Shown here: piece by piece, positions 1 to 7,784 of the stretch
Layout: every line of letters begins with the position of its first letter
Numbering within the stretch: position 1 is the stretch's first letter
Origin: JAQVWU01 sp964628455
GTDB taxonomy: Bacteria; Bacillota; Clostridia; Oscillospirales; CAG-272
DNA: 21,769 nt
Direction of reading: 5' to 3'
Assembly (NCBI GenBank): GCA_964628455.1
Contig: CAZVPD010000051.1
Coordinates: 1-21,769, forward strand
The notes under the pieces: model-generated
What the model was told of the DNA's origin: nothing
Seen by the model: the letters and a program-made list of their open reading frames with translations, nothing else
Databases searched by the model: none
Program-made: the position numbers and the translations under genes

Positions 1-320
1 CATATTTTTATGTGAAGGAAATGTCTTTGGCGGATAACGTATATCTGGCTGTAAGCAGTGAATACGGATTACCCGACCCCGGGCTTGACGCTCTGTATAA
101 AAAAGAAGGCCATACCTTATACCGTTTTACGGAAGAAGACGCCAAATGGCTTCGCGATTATCTCACTGAAAGCAGATTCGAAAACAAATACGACGCGAAA
201 ATCAATGAAATCATATGGGAAGAGCTGGATTTGTATTTTGAAGGAGCCTTAACGGCAGCGGAAGCGGCAAAATTCATACAAAACCGAGTGACGACTTATA
301 TCAGCGAACGATACGGCTGA
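1..320 (+). CDS. Extracellular solute-binding protein, C-terminal fragment (gene cut by window start)
   Basis: The frame is open to the left edge (first whole codon at position 3) and ends at TGA 318-320, so about 106 residues of the C-terminus are visible. A GTG at 12 is in frame but is not a real start, because the reading frame continues upstream. The tail has the acidic helical pattern common to lipoprotein sugar-binding proteins of Clostridia: an INEIIWEELDLYFEG stretch, then helices with AAKFIQNRV and YISERYG at the end. In that family the C-terminal helix packs against the second lobe of the periplasmic-binding fold, and the protein delivers a sugar or oligosaccharide to an ABC permease. 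No permease gene is visible here. The gene ends at the hairpin at 351-403 and converges on the oxidoreductase gene. Family assignment rests on the tail only; the ligand is unknown. Confidence 0.65.
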   Translation, partial: YFYVKEMSLADNVYLAVSSEYGLPDPGLDALYKKEGHTLYRFTEEDAKWLRDYLTESRFENKYDAKINEIIWEELDLYFEGALTAAEAAKFIQNRVTTYISERYG

Positions 321-350
321 CATATAAAACAAACTATAACAGGCGATATA

Positions 351-403
351 AACAGAGGCAGAACCTTTCCGACTCCTTCGAGCCGGTTTGTTCTGCCTCT
401 GTT
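351..403. terminator. Long inverted repeat between convergent genes, probable bidirectional terminator
   Basis: Positions 351-364 and 390-403 are a perfect 14-bp inverted repeat (AACAGAGGCAGAAC and its complement). Inside the loop, 369-375 and 380-386 pair again with one mismatch around a CTTC loop, so nearly the whole 53 nt can fold as one rod. It lies between the stop of the + strand solute-binding protein (320) and the stop of the - strand oxidoreductase (439). Neither side has a clean U-tract, so the mode of termination is uncertain; it could also be a processing or mRNA-stabilising element. Confidence 0.6.
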
Positions 404-438
404 ATACAGTTGTTTGCTTTATATACTGCCTGTACCTT

Positions 439-1464
439 TTATTTTACGCTGACGACCTCGCCGTGGCTGTCGGCCGACCGGGCTTCGGCGGCTGCGATCA
501 TAATCGCCTTCATGGATTCTTCGGGCGGGTTTACGGTGTTTTTCTCACCCGACAGGATAAGGCCGATGAGGTATTTGATCTCTTTGTAATAAGCGTTTTC
601 GGTGCTGTGTTCGGGTGTGGTGACGGTGCCGTCGGCTTTGGCAAGACGGAAACCGCCGTGGTCCATATACAGCGTGCCGCCCTCGAAGTTGATTCTGAAG
701 GTCATCGAGAAGCCGTGGCCCTTGAGCGTCCAGTCGTCCTGCGCGTTTATCGCGTAGTCGCCGTCGTAGATATAGTTCGTGGAAACCGTATCCTGTCCGT
801 TGTCCGGGAATACCGCGCGCCCTACGGATGAAACGGCTTTGGGCATGCCGTAAAGGTACTGGATCATATCAACGTCGTGGACATGCTGGTCGAAGAGGCA
901 TCCCCCGCTCATTTCGCGGTGCAGGTACCAGTTATCCGGATTGTTTGCCGGCGAACCGCCGCCCCTCCAGAAATAACCGCCGACGGGCTTGCCGAGTTCG
1001 CCGCTGGATATAATCTGCTTCGCGGCTTCGTATTCGCCCCAGAAGCGCAGGCACTGGCCTATCATCAGCTGTTTGCCGCACGCATCGGCTGTTTCGATCA
1101 TTTTGCGGCAGTCCCCGACTTGCAGCGCCATCGGCTTTTCGCAGAACACGTTGGCGCCGGCTTTCAGGCATTTAACGGACATTTCGCAGTGAAGGTACGT
1201 GGGGATCGCTATGGAAACAAGGTCGGGTTTTTCTTTCTCCAGCATTTCATCCGCCGAGGTATACTGGCGGAACGCGGTAAAGTCCTGTTTGTCCGAAACG
1301 ACCCCGCCGATATTGAAGTCGACCTTTGCTATTTTGAATTTTTCGGGATCGATGTCGCAGACGGCGACAAGCTCAACGGGGGCGCCCTCTTTCATCAGCC
1401 GGACATAGTTGTCAAAGTGTCCGCGGCCCATCCCGCCCAGTCCTATAAGCGCAGCTTTCAGCAT
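439..1464 (-). CDS. Gfo/Idh/MocA family NAD(P)-dependent oxidoreductase
   Basis: 341 aa, full length for the family. The N-terminus carries the Rossmann dinucleotide-binding fingerprint (GLGGMG at residues 8-13). The family's EKP motif is at 109-111, where the lysine is catalytic, and a DQHVHDVDMI segment near residue 195 supplies the usual Asp/His active-site residues. Members oxidise or reduce hydroxyls of inositols, sugars and sugar amines using bound NAD(P); the substrate cannot be read from sequence. The start is ATG at 1464 with an AGAGGG Shine-Dalgarno 8 nt upstream. It is the last gene of the operon that starts at 6266, 59 nt behind the lipoprotein gene. Context suggests it acts on a sugar imported by that binding protein. 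Cytoplasmic, no signal peptide. Confidence 0.9.
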   Translation of the reverse strand: MLKAALIGLGGMGRGHFDNYVRLMKEGAPVELVAVCDIDPEKFKIAKVDFNIGGVVSDKQDFTAFRQYTSADEMLEKEKPDLVSIAIPTYLHCEMSVKCLKAGANVFCEKPMALQVGDCRKMIETADACGKQLMIGQCLRFWGEYEAAKQIISSGELGKPVGGYFWRGGGSPANNPDNWYLHREMSGGCLFDQHVHDVDMIQYLYGMPKAVSSVGRAVFPDNGQDTVSTNYIYDGDYAINAQDDWTLKGHGFSMTFRINFEGGTLYMDHGGFRLAKADGTVTTPEHSTENAYYKEIKYLIGLILSGEKNTVNPPEESMKAIMIAAAEARSADSHGEVVSVK

Positions 1465-1523
1465 GGTTCATTCCCTCTCTTTTATTTATTTAAATAGTTT
1501 CGGTCGTTGCGGTTTACCCCGGC

Positions 1524-3020
1524 TTAACTTCCGTAGATCTCACGGACGCCGTCTATGACTTTGGCAAACTGTTTTTCGAATCGCTCGTGGTTCTTGGCGT
1601 AGAACGAGGCGATATCCGTGCTCTTCTGAAGCATGACGCGCTCGAGCGCGTAAATCATCTCGTTGCCCTCGCCGTATGTCCAGCCGAATTCGTAGACGAT
1701 GCCTTTTCGTATAATATTAAACATATCATACGATTCCTCGTCGCGCAGGTATTTGTTTGCGAAAGTCACCTCGTAAACGGCGGGTACGACGGTCTTATAC
1801 GACTCCACTGCGAGCGCTTCGCAGATGACGCCGACAAACTCGGGATTGGTCACATCGGAGGGAACAATCAGCACCTGCGTGTCGCATATGACCTGATAAT
1901 CCTCCTGCGCGGCGTCGTATTTGGGAAGCGGGATCATGCCGAAGTCGATTTCTATTTCACGGAACATCTGCAGCAGTTCCGTGTTGGAATGCAGAAACAG
2001 CACCTGGCCCGATTCGAAAAGGGGCGTATATCCGCCCAGGGCGCCCATATAGGACTCCCACTTCGGCAGCAGCGTCTGATTGCCGTTATAGAGCAGATTA
2101 TAGAATTTTTCGAAAATCGAAACCATCTTGTCGGTGGTGAAGGGCTCAAAGGTCGGATAGCCCTGACTGTCCCGCACGGTCAGGCTCAGTCCCATCGACT
2201 GCACGACGGTCACCGCCTGCCAGCCGAGCATGACCGAATAGCCGTAGCGGTCCTTATCGTCATAGATCCCGTTTCCGTCCAGGTCGCCCGATACGGCTTT
2301 GGCCATTTCGGTGAGTTTGTCCCACGTCCAGGTCCCGCCTTTGACGAGAGCATACGGATTTTCCAGATTGAAGTCCGAGATCATGTCCTTGTTGAAAAAA
2401 AGCACCATCGGACGCTGATAGATATAATCGTTGGATGCGGTGAGCAGTATGTCGTCTATCGCGAGTTTTTCTCCGGCGGTGGAGTTCCACCACGGATTGT
2501 CCATGTCGACGACGGGAAGACGGTTCCAGTCATACAGCGAACCGTCCGTCATAAGGCCGGTCAGCCCTATAAAGGTATGCGCCACGCCGAGGTCGTATGC
2601 GTTGTCGCCGGCGGCAACGCTTTTGCGGACCGCTTCGGCCACTTCGTTCCAGTTTCCCCCCGTGTCGTGATGTTCGAGCACCGTGTTGAAGCGTTCCTCG
2701 ACGGCAAGGGTGCGGCGGTAGACCGCGTCGTTGACAAGGTCACCGGTTTCGGCTTCCGCAAGATAGGGTTCCTCCATCTGTTCGGTGGAAAGCACGATGT
2801 TGAAGGCCTCTCCGGCGAAGTCATAGCTGCCGATGCTGTCCTTTGCGTTTTTGCGGTCGGCAAATTCCCCCTCCGGTTCGGTCTGCGCTTCGGTTTCACT
2901 CACCGCAGCCGTTGTCTGCACGGAGCCTTCCGCCGGTTTTTCACCGCTGCAGGCCGCAAGCGTCAGCATGGACGCGATCAGGATCACGGCCGTGATTCCC
3001 GTGATTTTTTTATGGTTCAT
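1524..3020 (-). CDS. Extracellular solute-binding lipoprotein (carbohydrate ABC transporter type)
   Basis: 498 aa. The N-terminus is a lipoprotein signal: MNHKK, a hydrophobic core, then a lipobox LAAC with the lipidated cysteine at residue 24. A Ser/Thr/Glu/Ala-rich linker follows. The mature part has family 1 solute-binding features: NDAVYRRTLAVEERFN, a PWWN segment, WTWDKLTEMA, and a calcium-loop-like DLDGNGIYDDKDRYGY. These are typical of large binding proteins in Clostridia. It is expected to sit on the outer face of the membrane and capture a sugar or oligosaccharide. RBS GGAGG is about 10 nt before ATG 3020. It lies 33 nt after the PRPP-synthetase-like gene and 59 nt before the oxidoreductase. 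No permease or ATPase gene is adjacent, which is unusual; the partner permease must be encoded elsewhere. Confidence 0.88.
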   Translation of the reverse strand: MNHKKITGITAVILIASMLTLAACSGEKPAEGSVQTTAAVSETEAQTEPEGEFADRKNAKDSIGSYDFAGEAFNIVLSTEQMEEPYLAEAETGDLVNDAVYRRTLAVEERFNTVLEHHDTGGNWNEVAEAVRKSVAAGDNAYDLGVAHTFIGLTGLMTDGSLYDWNRLPVVDMDNPWWNSTAGEKLAIDDILLTASNDYIYQRPMVLFFNKDMISDFNLENPYALVKGGTWTWDKLTEMAKAVSGDLDGNGIYDDKDRYGYSVMLGWQAVTVVQSMGLSLTVRDSQGYPTFEPFTTDKMVSIFEKFYNLLYNGNQTLLPKWESYMGALGGYTPLFESGQVLFLHSNTELLQMFREIEIDFGMIPLPKYDAAQEDYQVICDTQVLIVPSDVTNPEFVGVICEALAVESYKTVVPAVYEVTFANKYLRDEESYDMFNIIRKGIVYEFGWTYGEGNEMIYALERVMLQKSTDIASFYAKNHERFEKQFAKVIDGVREIYGS

Positions 3021-3053
3021 TTTATTTTATTCCTCCCGAAAAGATCGAACGGA

Positions 3054-4157
3054 TTAATCTCTGCTTTCGAGCAGATTGCGTATGCGGTCGGAGGGATCGA
3101 GAAGTCCCGAAATGGACTGGTCGCGGTTGAGCGTATCGACGATCAGGGATACGTATTTGCACAGATTCACTTCGGTATACCATTCGCGTTTTCTCAGTTC
3201 CGCGGTGCGGTAGATCAGGTTGGTCGTGAAAATCATATGGAACATGCCGTCCTCATACGCGCGGTCGATGCGTTCGAGGCCGTTGCAGAATATGCCGAAG
3301 GAAGCGAAGATGAAAATACGGGCTGCCCCTTTGCTCTTGAGCTGGGCGGCAACGTCCAGGATGGATTCGCCGGACGAGATGATGTCATCGACAATGATCA
3401 CGTCTTTTCCCGTCAGGCTCGAACCGAGGTATTCATGAGCTACGATGGGATTCTTGCCGTCGACGACGATCGAATAGTCGCGGCGCTTGTAGAACATGCC
3501 GAGATTGAGTCCGAGCACCGACGAATAATACATGCAGCGCGACATGCCCCCCTCGTCGGGTGAGATGATCATCAGGTTTTCCGGATTGATGCGTATGTCG
3601 GGAACGGTTTCAACCAGCGCCTTGATCATCTGATAGGTCGGATGCACATTGTCAAAACCCGAAAGCGGGATGGCGTTCTGGACGCTCGAGTTGTGGACGT
3701 CGAACGTTATAATGTTGGAGACGCCCATTTTGACCAGCTCCTGCAGCGCGATGGCGCAGTCAAGGGATTCGCGGGAGGAACGTTTGTCCTGACGGCTTTC
3801 GTAAAGCAGGGGCATGATGACGGCAATGCGGCGCGCCTTGCCCCCTATCGCACAGATAATGCGCTTTAAATCCTGGAAGTGGTCGTCCGGGCTCATCGGA
3901 TAATTCATGCCGTACATATCGTAAGTGGCGCCGTAGTTATACATGTCCGCCAGAATATACACGTCCTTGCCGCGCATCGATTCGTGCAGGATGCATTTTG
4001 CCTCGCCGGTCCTGAAGCGTATATTGTCGGGTCTGACAATAAAGCTTTTGGTTCCGGAGTGCCTCCAGTACCTCAGATACGCGTCCACCTGTTCCGTAAA
4101 ATCTTCCGATCCCTTCATTCCTATCACGGTAAGCTCGCCGAATAGCGCCTCGTTCAT
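3054..4157 (-). CDS. Ribose-phosphate pyrophosphokinase (PRPP synthetase) family protein
   Basis: 367 aa from ATG 4157. I prefer this to an in-frame ATG at 4193 because GGAGG lies 7-8 nt upstream of 4157. PRPP synthetases transfer pyrophosphate from ATP to ribose-5-phosphate to make PRPP for nucleotide, His and Trp synthesis. Landmarks: the ATP-binding flexible-loop RQD (122-124), a TFDVHN segment whose histidine (155) matches the catalytic His, SPDEGG (199-204), YKRRD, and a PRPP loop VDDIISSGES (256-265). In classical Prs the loop reads VDDxxDTGGT, so the phosphate-contacting end is changed to SSGES. The protein is also about 50 aa longer than classical Prs (about 315 aa). I believe a longer Prs-like group with this kind of loop occurs in Clostridia. 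It is embedded in a sugar operon, 80 nt after the SIS gene and 33 nt before the lipoprotein gene. Whether it makes PRPP or acts on another pentose phosphate is open. Confidence 0.82.
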   Translation of the reverse strand: MNEALFGELTVIGMKGSEDFTEQVDAYLRYWRHSGTKSFIVRPDNIRFRTGEAKCILHESMRGKDVYILADMYNYGATYDMYGMNYPMSPDDHFQDLKRIICAIGGKARRIAVIMPLLYESRQDKRSSRESLDCAIALQELVKMGVSNIITFDVHNSSVQNAIPLSGFDNVHPTYQMIKALVETVPDIRINPENLMIISPDEGGMSRCMYYSSVLGLNLGMFYKRRDYSIVVDGKNPIVAHEYLGSSLTGKDVIIVDDIISSGESILDVAAQLKSKGAARIFIFASFGIFCNGLERIDRAYEDGMFHMIFTTNLIYRTAELRKREWYTEVNLCKYVSLIVDTLNRDQSISGLLDPSDRIRNLLESRD

Positions 4158-4237
4158 CTTTTTCCTCCGCAGTATATGTAATTTGACCGGCAAATATCAC
4201 AGGGAACAGTCCGGCTGCCGTTCTGTTTTTTCAAAAA

Positions 4238-5278
4238 TCACTTCGTGATGGTCACTTTGTTGAGAACGTCCGACTTGTCGGGGTCGATCCCCTTTGCAAG
4301 GCAAAGTTCAAGCGCAAACAGCTGAACCGTCACGGCAAGCAGGAAGGGGGAGACGGCGTCGCTGCCGAGAGAGGGAATGCGGAGGGCAAAGTCCCGGCCC
4401 GCAAGCATGCTGCCGCTGTCGCTGACGACAATGACGCGCGCGCCGGCTTTATCGAGTTTGGCGATCATTGCGGCTGCGTCGCCGGTCATGACGCCTTCGG
4501 GGGCGAGGACGACCACAGCGTCCCCGCGCCTGACCTGAGCCATCGGGCCGTGATGGAAATCGGAGATGGCATAGCCCTTCATGCGCATCCTGTTCGTTTC
4601 GAGCACCTTAAGCGCGCCTTCGAGAGCGATGGGATAAGCGGTCCCGCGCCCGAGCATAATGCCGCAGTCGGCGGAGACAAAAGCGCCGATACCCGATGCG
4701 ATTTCACCCGGCATATAGGAGAGCAGCTGTTCCGCAGCTGCAGGAACGCGGGCCAGAAGCGCGAAGAGTTCCTCTGAACGGGACCATTCGGCGCAGAGAA
4801 GCGCAAGCAGCATCATCTGGGCTGTAAATGTTTTTGTAGCCGCTATGCTGACCTCGGGTCCGGCATTGCAGTAAAGATGAAAGGACGCTGCTTTGGCAAG
4901 AGGCGAATCCTCGTCGTTTGTAACGGCAACGGTCGGCACGCCGCATTCGTTCGCGTTTTCTATGACCGCGAGAACATCGGCCGCCCTTCCCGACTGGGAG
5001 ATGCCTACGACAAGGGTGTTTCTGAAGTCGAATTTAGCGCCGTACTGCGAGACGACGGACGGAGTCGCAAGCGCACACGGAATACCGGCGTAGATGCCGA
5101 ACAGATACTGGGCGTAAATAGCGGCATGGTCGCTTGTCCCGCGCGCGGCAAAACAGATGCCGGAAAGACCGGCTTTTTTCGCCGCGGCAACGGCGTCATG
5201 AAGCACATCCTTGTTTTTTTCATAAACGGAGGCGAGGACCCGCGGCTGTTCGCGTATTTCTTTTTCGAGGTTGATCAT
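4238..5278 (-). CDS. SIS-domain sugar isomerase/deaminase (GlmS C-domain / AgaS / FrlB-like)
   Basis: 346 aa from ATG 5278, preceded by AAAGGA about 9 nt upstream; the in-frame ATG at 5347 would overlap the transporter gene. It has two tandem SIS domains equivalent to the isomerase half of glucosamine-6-phosphate synthase, without the glutaminase half. The first domain shows RGTSDHAA (46-53), SQSG (94-97) and a VSIAATKTFTAQ segment. The second shows GRGTAYPIALEGALK, then SDFHHGPM, and ends in the family tail DVLNKVTITK. Such stand-alone proteins act as glucosamine-6-phosphate deaminases, galactosamine-6-phosphate deaminase/isomerases or fructosamine-6-phosphate deglycases. Sequence alone does not choose among them. 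It is 28 nt behind the AEC transporter gene, so the two are probably cotranscribed. A phosphorylated amino sugar or Amadori compound is a reasonable substrate guess. Confidence 0.88.
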   Translation of the reverse strand: MINLEKEIREQPRVLASVYEKNKDVLHDAVAAAKKAGLSGICFAARGTSDHAAIYAQYLFGIYAGIPCALATPSVVSQYGAKFDFRNTLVVGISQSGRAADVLAVIENANECGVPTVAVTNDEDSPLAKAASFHLYCNAGPEVSIAATKTFTAQMMLLALLCAEWSRSEELFALLARVPAAAEQLLSYMPGEIASGIGAFVSADCGIMLGRGTAYPIALEGALKVLETNRMRMKGYAISDFHHGPMAQVRRGDAVVVLAPEGVMTGDAAAMIAKLDKAGARVIVVSDSGSMLAGRDFALRIPSLGSDAVSPFLLAVTVQLFALELCLAKGIDPDKSDVLNKVTITK

Positions 5279-5306
5279 GATCTTTTTCCTTTGTATATAT
5301 TTTTTC

Positions 5307-6266
5307 TTAAATAAGTCCGAAGTTTTTGAGTATGAATACGCCTGCAAACAGGGTCGCGGCGCAGAAAAGGGTGGTCAGCAATATGATCTGAGCGGCAAGC
5401 TCGTGGTCGCTTTTCATATTTTTGGCCATGATATAGCTGGTCACCGCAGTAGGCGCGCCGAATAAAATCAGGATGATCCCGAGATGCGTGCCCCGGAAAC
5501 CGAGAAAAACCGCAGTGCCGACGGCAATGGCCGGAACGACGGCAATCCTCAGGACAGCCGCAGTCAGCGCGGTTCCGATCCGCCCGCGAAGGGCTTCGAA
5601 CCTGAAGCTCGCACCGATGCTGATCAGCGCCAGCGGCATCACCATATTGGAAATATAACCGAGACTTTTTGTGACGACAAGCGGAAATTCCGTTTTTAAA
5701 AGCATAAAGGGCACGGCCGCGACGACCGAAACGATCAGCGGATTCGTGACGATCTGGACGGCGACGCTTCTTACAAACTGCGCCGGGGTCAGCTTTATTT
5801 CCTTCGGGGCATATATGCTCAGTATAAATACGGCGAAAACATTAAAAAGGATGATGCTGAAGGGCATGACCATGGAGATCTGCGCCATTCCGTCGCTGCC
5901 GAACATATTTTCGGCCAGCGGAATGCCGAGTATTGCGAAATTGGAACGGTAAATTCCCTGAATAAACGCGCCCCGCCGGTCGTCCCGTTTTATAAAAAGG
6001 GGTACAAGGGCGCATAAAATAAAAAAAGAACACAATATGCCCGCGCAGCAGAAAAGAATAAAGCGTCCGTTGAAATCCGATTTAAGGTCGGCGGAGGAAA
6101 CCTCGAGAAACAGCATGACGGGCAGGGCTACTTTAAAGACAAGCCGTTCGGCGGCAGCCGTGAATTCCGGAGTGATAAACTTTACGCGGAGCAGGATCCA
6201 CCCGAGCGCAACGATGACAAAAATCGGCAGTACCGTGTTTACGCTGTATATAAAGCTGTTTAACAT
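5307..6266 (-). CDS. AEC (auxin efflux carrier) family transporter
   Basis: 319 aa from ATG 6266, with AAGGA about 9-10 nt upstream. An in-frame ATG at 6314 has no Shine-Dalgarno and would give an unlikely hydrophilic 16-residue extension. The protein is mostly hydrophobic, with about ten membrane segments and the first at residues 8-25. It has the duplicated five-helix arrangement of the BART/AEC superfamily, including NFAILGIPLAENMFG in the first half and the paired MPLALISIGASF and FGAPTAVTSYIMA segments in the second. Family members move organic acids, amino acids or similar anions across the inner membrane; substrate and direction are unknown. It is the first gene of the minus-strand operon, with a promoter at 6380-6408 and an operator-like palindrome. 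AEC proteins are uncommon as sugar importers, so it may export a by-product. Confidence 0.88.
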   Translation of the reverse strand: MLNSFIYSVNTVLPIFVIVALGWILLRVKFITPEFTAAAERLVFKVALPVMLFLEVSSADLKSDFNGRFILFCCAGILCSFFILCALVPLFIKRDDRRGAFIQGIYRSNFAILGIPLAENMFGSDGMAQISMVMPFSIILFNVFAVFILSIYAPKEIKLTPAQFVRSVAVQIVTNPLIVSVVAAVPFMLLKTEFPLVVTKSLGYISNMVMPLALISIGASFRFEALRGRIGTALTAAVLRIAVVPAIAVGTAVFLGFRGTHLGIILILFGAPTAVTSYIMAKNMKSDHELAAQIILLTTLFCAATLFAGVFILKNFGLI

Positions 6267-6353
6267 GAGAGGAGTCCTTTTGCCCTTATATTGATGAAAA
6301 AGTTCCGCCAGCATAAAACCCGAAACCGAAGGCAGGGGTCGTTTTCTTTTATA

Positions 6354-6385
6354 TATAATATAATAGGATATCCTATATTATTATA
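6354..6385. promoter_or_regulatory. Palindrome at the transcription start region, candidate operator
   Basis: Positions 6363-6376 are a perfect 14-bp palindrome (ATAGGATATCCTAT). After two mismatched pairs the symmetry resumes for at least seven more pairs, giving an imperfect 32-bp palindrome. It overlaps the -10 box of the minus-strand promoter and the expected transcription start, where a repressor dimer could block polymerase. The same palindrome was not seen elsewhere in the window, and no regulator gene is nearby. The AT-rich flanks can be symmetric by chance; the central GGATATCC core is the meaningful part. Confidence 0.5.
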
Positions 6386-6408
6386 AGTGAATACGGGATA
6401 TAATGCAA
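6380..6408 (-). promoter_or_regulatory. Sigma-A promoter for the AEC-SIS-prs-SBP-oxidoreductase operon
   Basis: On the minus strand TTGCAT (6403-6408) and TATAAT (6380-6385) are separated by exactly 17 nt. The -10 is perfect consensus and the -35 matches 4 of 6. The predicted start near 6373 leaves a leader of about 105 nt before ATG 6266. It lies just beyond the rhaA terminator, so the downstream operon has its own promoter. Confidence 0.75.
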
Positions 6409-6430
6409 GTAAATTTTTCTTTTGCTCCGT

Positions 6431-6463
6431 ATAAAAAACAGGAACCGAATGAACGGCTCCTGT
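6431..6463 (-). terminator. Rho-independent terminator of the rhamnose operon
   Basis: Downstream of the rhaA stop, positions 6454-6463 pair with 6438-6447: a 10-bp stem with one G-U pair and a 6-nt loop. A run of T residues follows at once on the minus strand (6431-6437, interrupted by one A). Confidence 0.85.
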
Positions 6464-6485
6464 GTATAATGCATAATTATACTGT

Positions 6486-7739
6486 TTATCTCTTGGACAG
6501 AACTTCTTTTTCGTACTTCTTTACTTCGGCAAGCCACTCGCCGCGAACCGGCACGCCGGATTTCTCGCAGTAGTGATCCCAGACGGCGGCGAACGGAAGC
6601 GATTTGCATTCCTCGAGCATCGCGAGGCGGGAGGTATAGTCGCCTTCGAGTTCGAAGGCGCGAAGCTGCGCGGTGGGCTCGAGCGCTGCATAGAGAAGCG
6701 CCTTCTGCATGTTGCGGGTGCCGATGGTCCAGGCTGCAATGCGGTTGATGGAAGCGTCGAAGAAGTCGAGGCCGATGTGAACCCTCTTCTCAAAGCCGTT
6801 GCGGACGATCTCAAGCGCTATGTTCTTCAGTTCGTCGTCAAAGATGACTACGTGGTCGCTGTCCCAGCGGACAGGGCGTGAAACATGAAGGAGGACGTCG
6901 GTTACGAACAGCAGGGCGGCGGACAGCTTATCCGAAATGACTTCGGTCGGATGGAAATGACCCGCGTCAAGCGTAAGGACTTTATTGTTTTTGACGGCAT
7001 ACCCGAGATAAAATTCATGTGAACCGACCGTGCAGCTTTCGGCTCCTATGCCGAACAATTTGCTTTCGACCGCGTCAAGGTTGTATTTGGGGTCGCAGTA
7101 ATCTTTGAATATCTCGTCATACGCTTCCGCGAGACGCACGCGCCATGCATTGCGGTCAACGGGTATATCCTTGAAGCCGTCCACCATCCAGTAATTCGTG
7201 ACGACCGTGTTGCCGAGTTCGCGTCCGATATACTCCGCGATTTTACGGCTTGCGATGCAGTGGTCAATCCAGAATCTGCGTATATTTTTATCGGGATGGC
7301 TCAGTGTGAAGCCGTCGGAACTCAGCGGATGCGAAAAGCAGGTGGGGTTGAAATCGATGCCGAGATCGTTTTTCTTCGCCCAGTCGACCCATGAAGCGAA
7401 GTGCTTCGGTTCGATGGCGTTGCGCTCTACTTTTTCGCCGAGATTGTCGAGATAGATAGCGTGAAGCGAGATGCGCTTTTTGCCGGGAATGAGCGACGCG
7501 GCCTTCTCGAAATCCGCTTTGAGCTCTCCGATCGTTTTTGCCCTTCCGGGGTAGTTGCCCGTGGTCTGGATGCCGCCGGTGAGATCGCCGTCGGGATTTT
7601 CAAAACCGCGGACATCGTCTCCCTGCCAGCAGTGCATGGATACCGGGATCTTACCCGCCGCCGCTACGGCAGCGTCCGTGTCAACGCCGTATGAGGCGTA
7701 GATTTCCTTTGCGATTTCATAAGCTTTGTTTGTGGACAT
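6486..7739 (-). CDS. rhaA: L-rhamnose isomerase
   Basis: 417 aa, matching the usual length of RhaA (about 419 aa in E. coli). It converts L-rhamnose to L-rhamnulose in the cytoplasm using divalent metal. Recognisable segments are PVSMHCWQGDDVRGFE near residue 32, GGIQTTGNYPGRA, HAIYLDN, DFNPTCFSHPL, TLDAGHFHPTEVISDK with metal-ligand Asp and His, and VRWDSDHVV. The TIM-barrel active-site signature appears intact. Start ATG 7739 has AAGGAG 6-7 nt upstream. It is the last gene of a four-gene operon, 45 nt after rhaB, and is followed by the terminator at 6431-6463. Nothing suggests truncation. Confidence 0.97.
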   Translation of the reverse strand: MSTNKAYEIAKEIYASYGVDTDAAVAAAGKIPVSMHCWQGDDVRGFENPDGDLTGGIQTTGNYPGRAKTIGELKADFEKAASLIPGKKRISLHAIYLDNLGEKVERNAIEPKHFASWVDWAKKNDLGIDFNPTCFSHPLSSDGFTLSHPDKNIRRFWIDHCIASRKIAEYIGRELGNTVVTNYWMVDGFKDIPVDRNAWRVRLAEAYDEIFKDYCDPKYNLDAVESKLFGIGAESCTVGSHEFYLGYAVKNNKVLTLDAGHFHPTEVISDKLSAALLFVTDVLLHVSRPVRWDSDHVVIFDDELKNIALEIVRNGFEKRVHIGLDFFDASINRIAAWTIGTRNMQKALLYAALEPTAQLRAFELEGDYTSRLAMLEECKSLPFAAVWDHYCEKSGVPVRGEWLAEVKKYEKEVLSKR

Positions 7740-7784
7740 GTTTTGCTCCTTTTATTTTATATATAAATGGGGTTATGCCTTTGT

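Noticed and set aside
1587..3563. Very long open frame on the + strand opposite the lipoprotein and Prs genes (658 codons).
   Set aside because: It is the antisense of two clear genes; the translation has no recognisable domain and no ribosome site. Similar long antisense frames occur opposite rhaB, mutS2 and recO/era and reflect codon bias.
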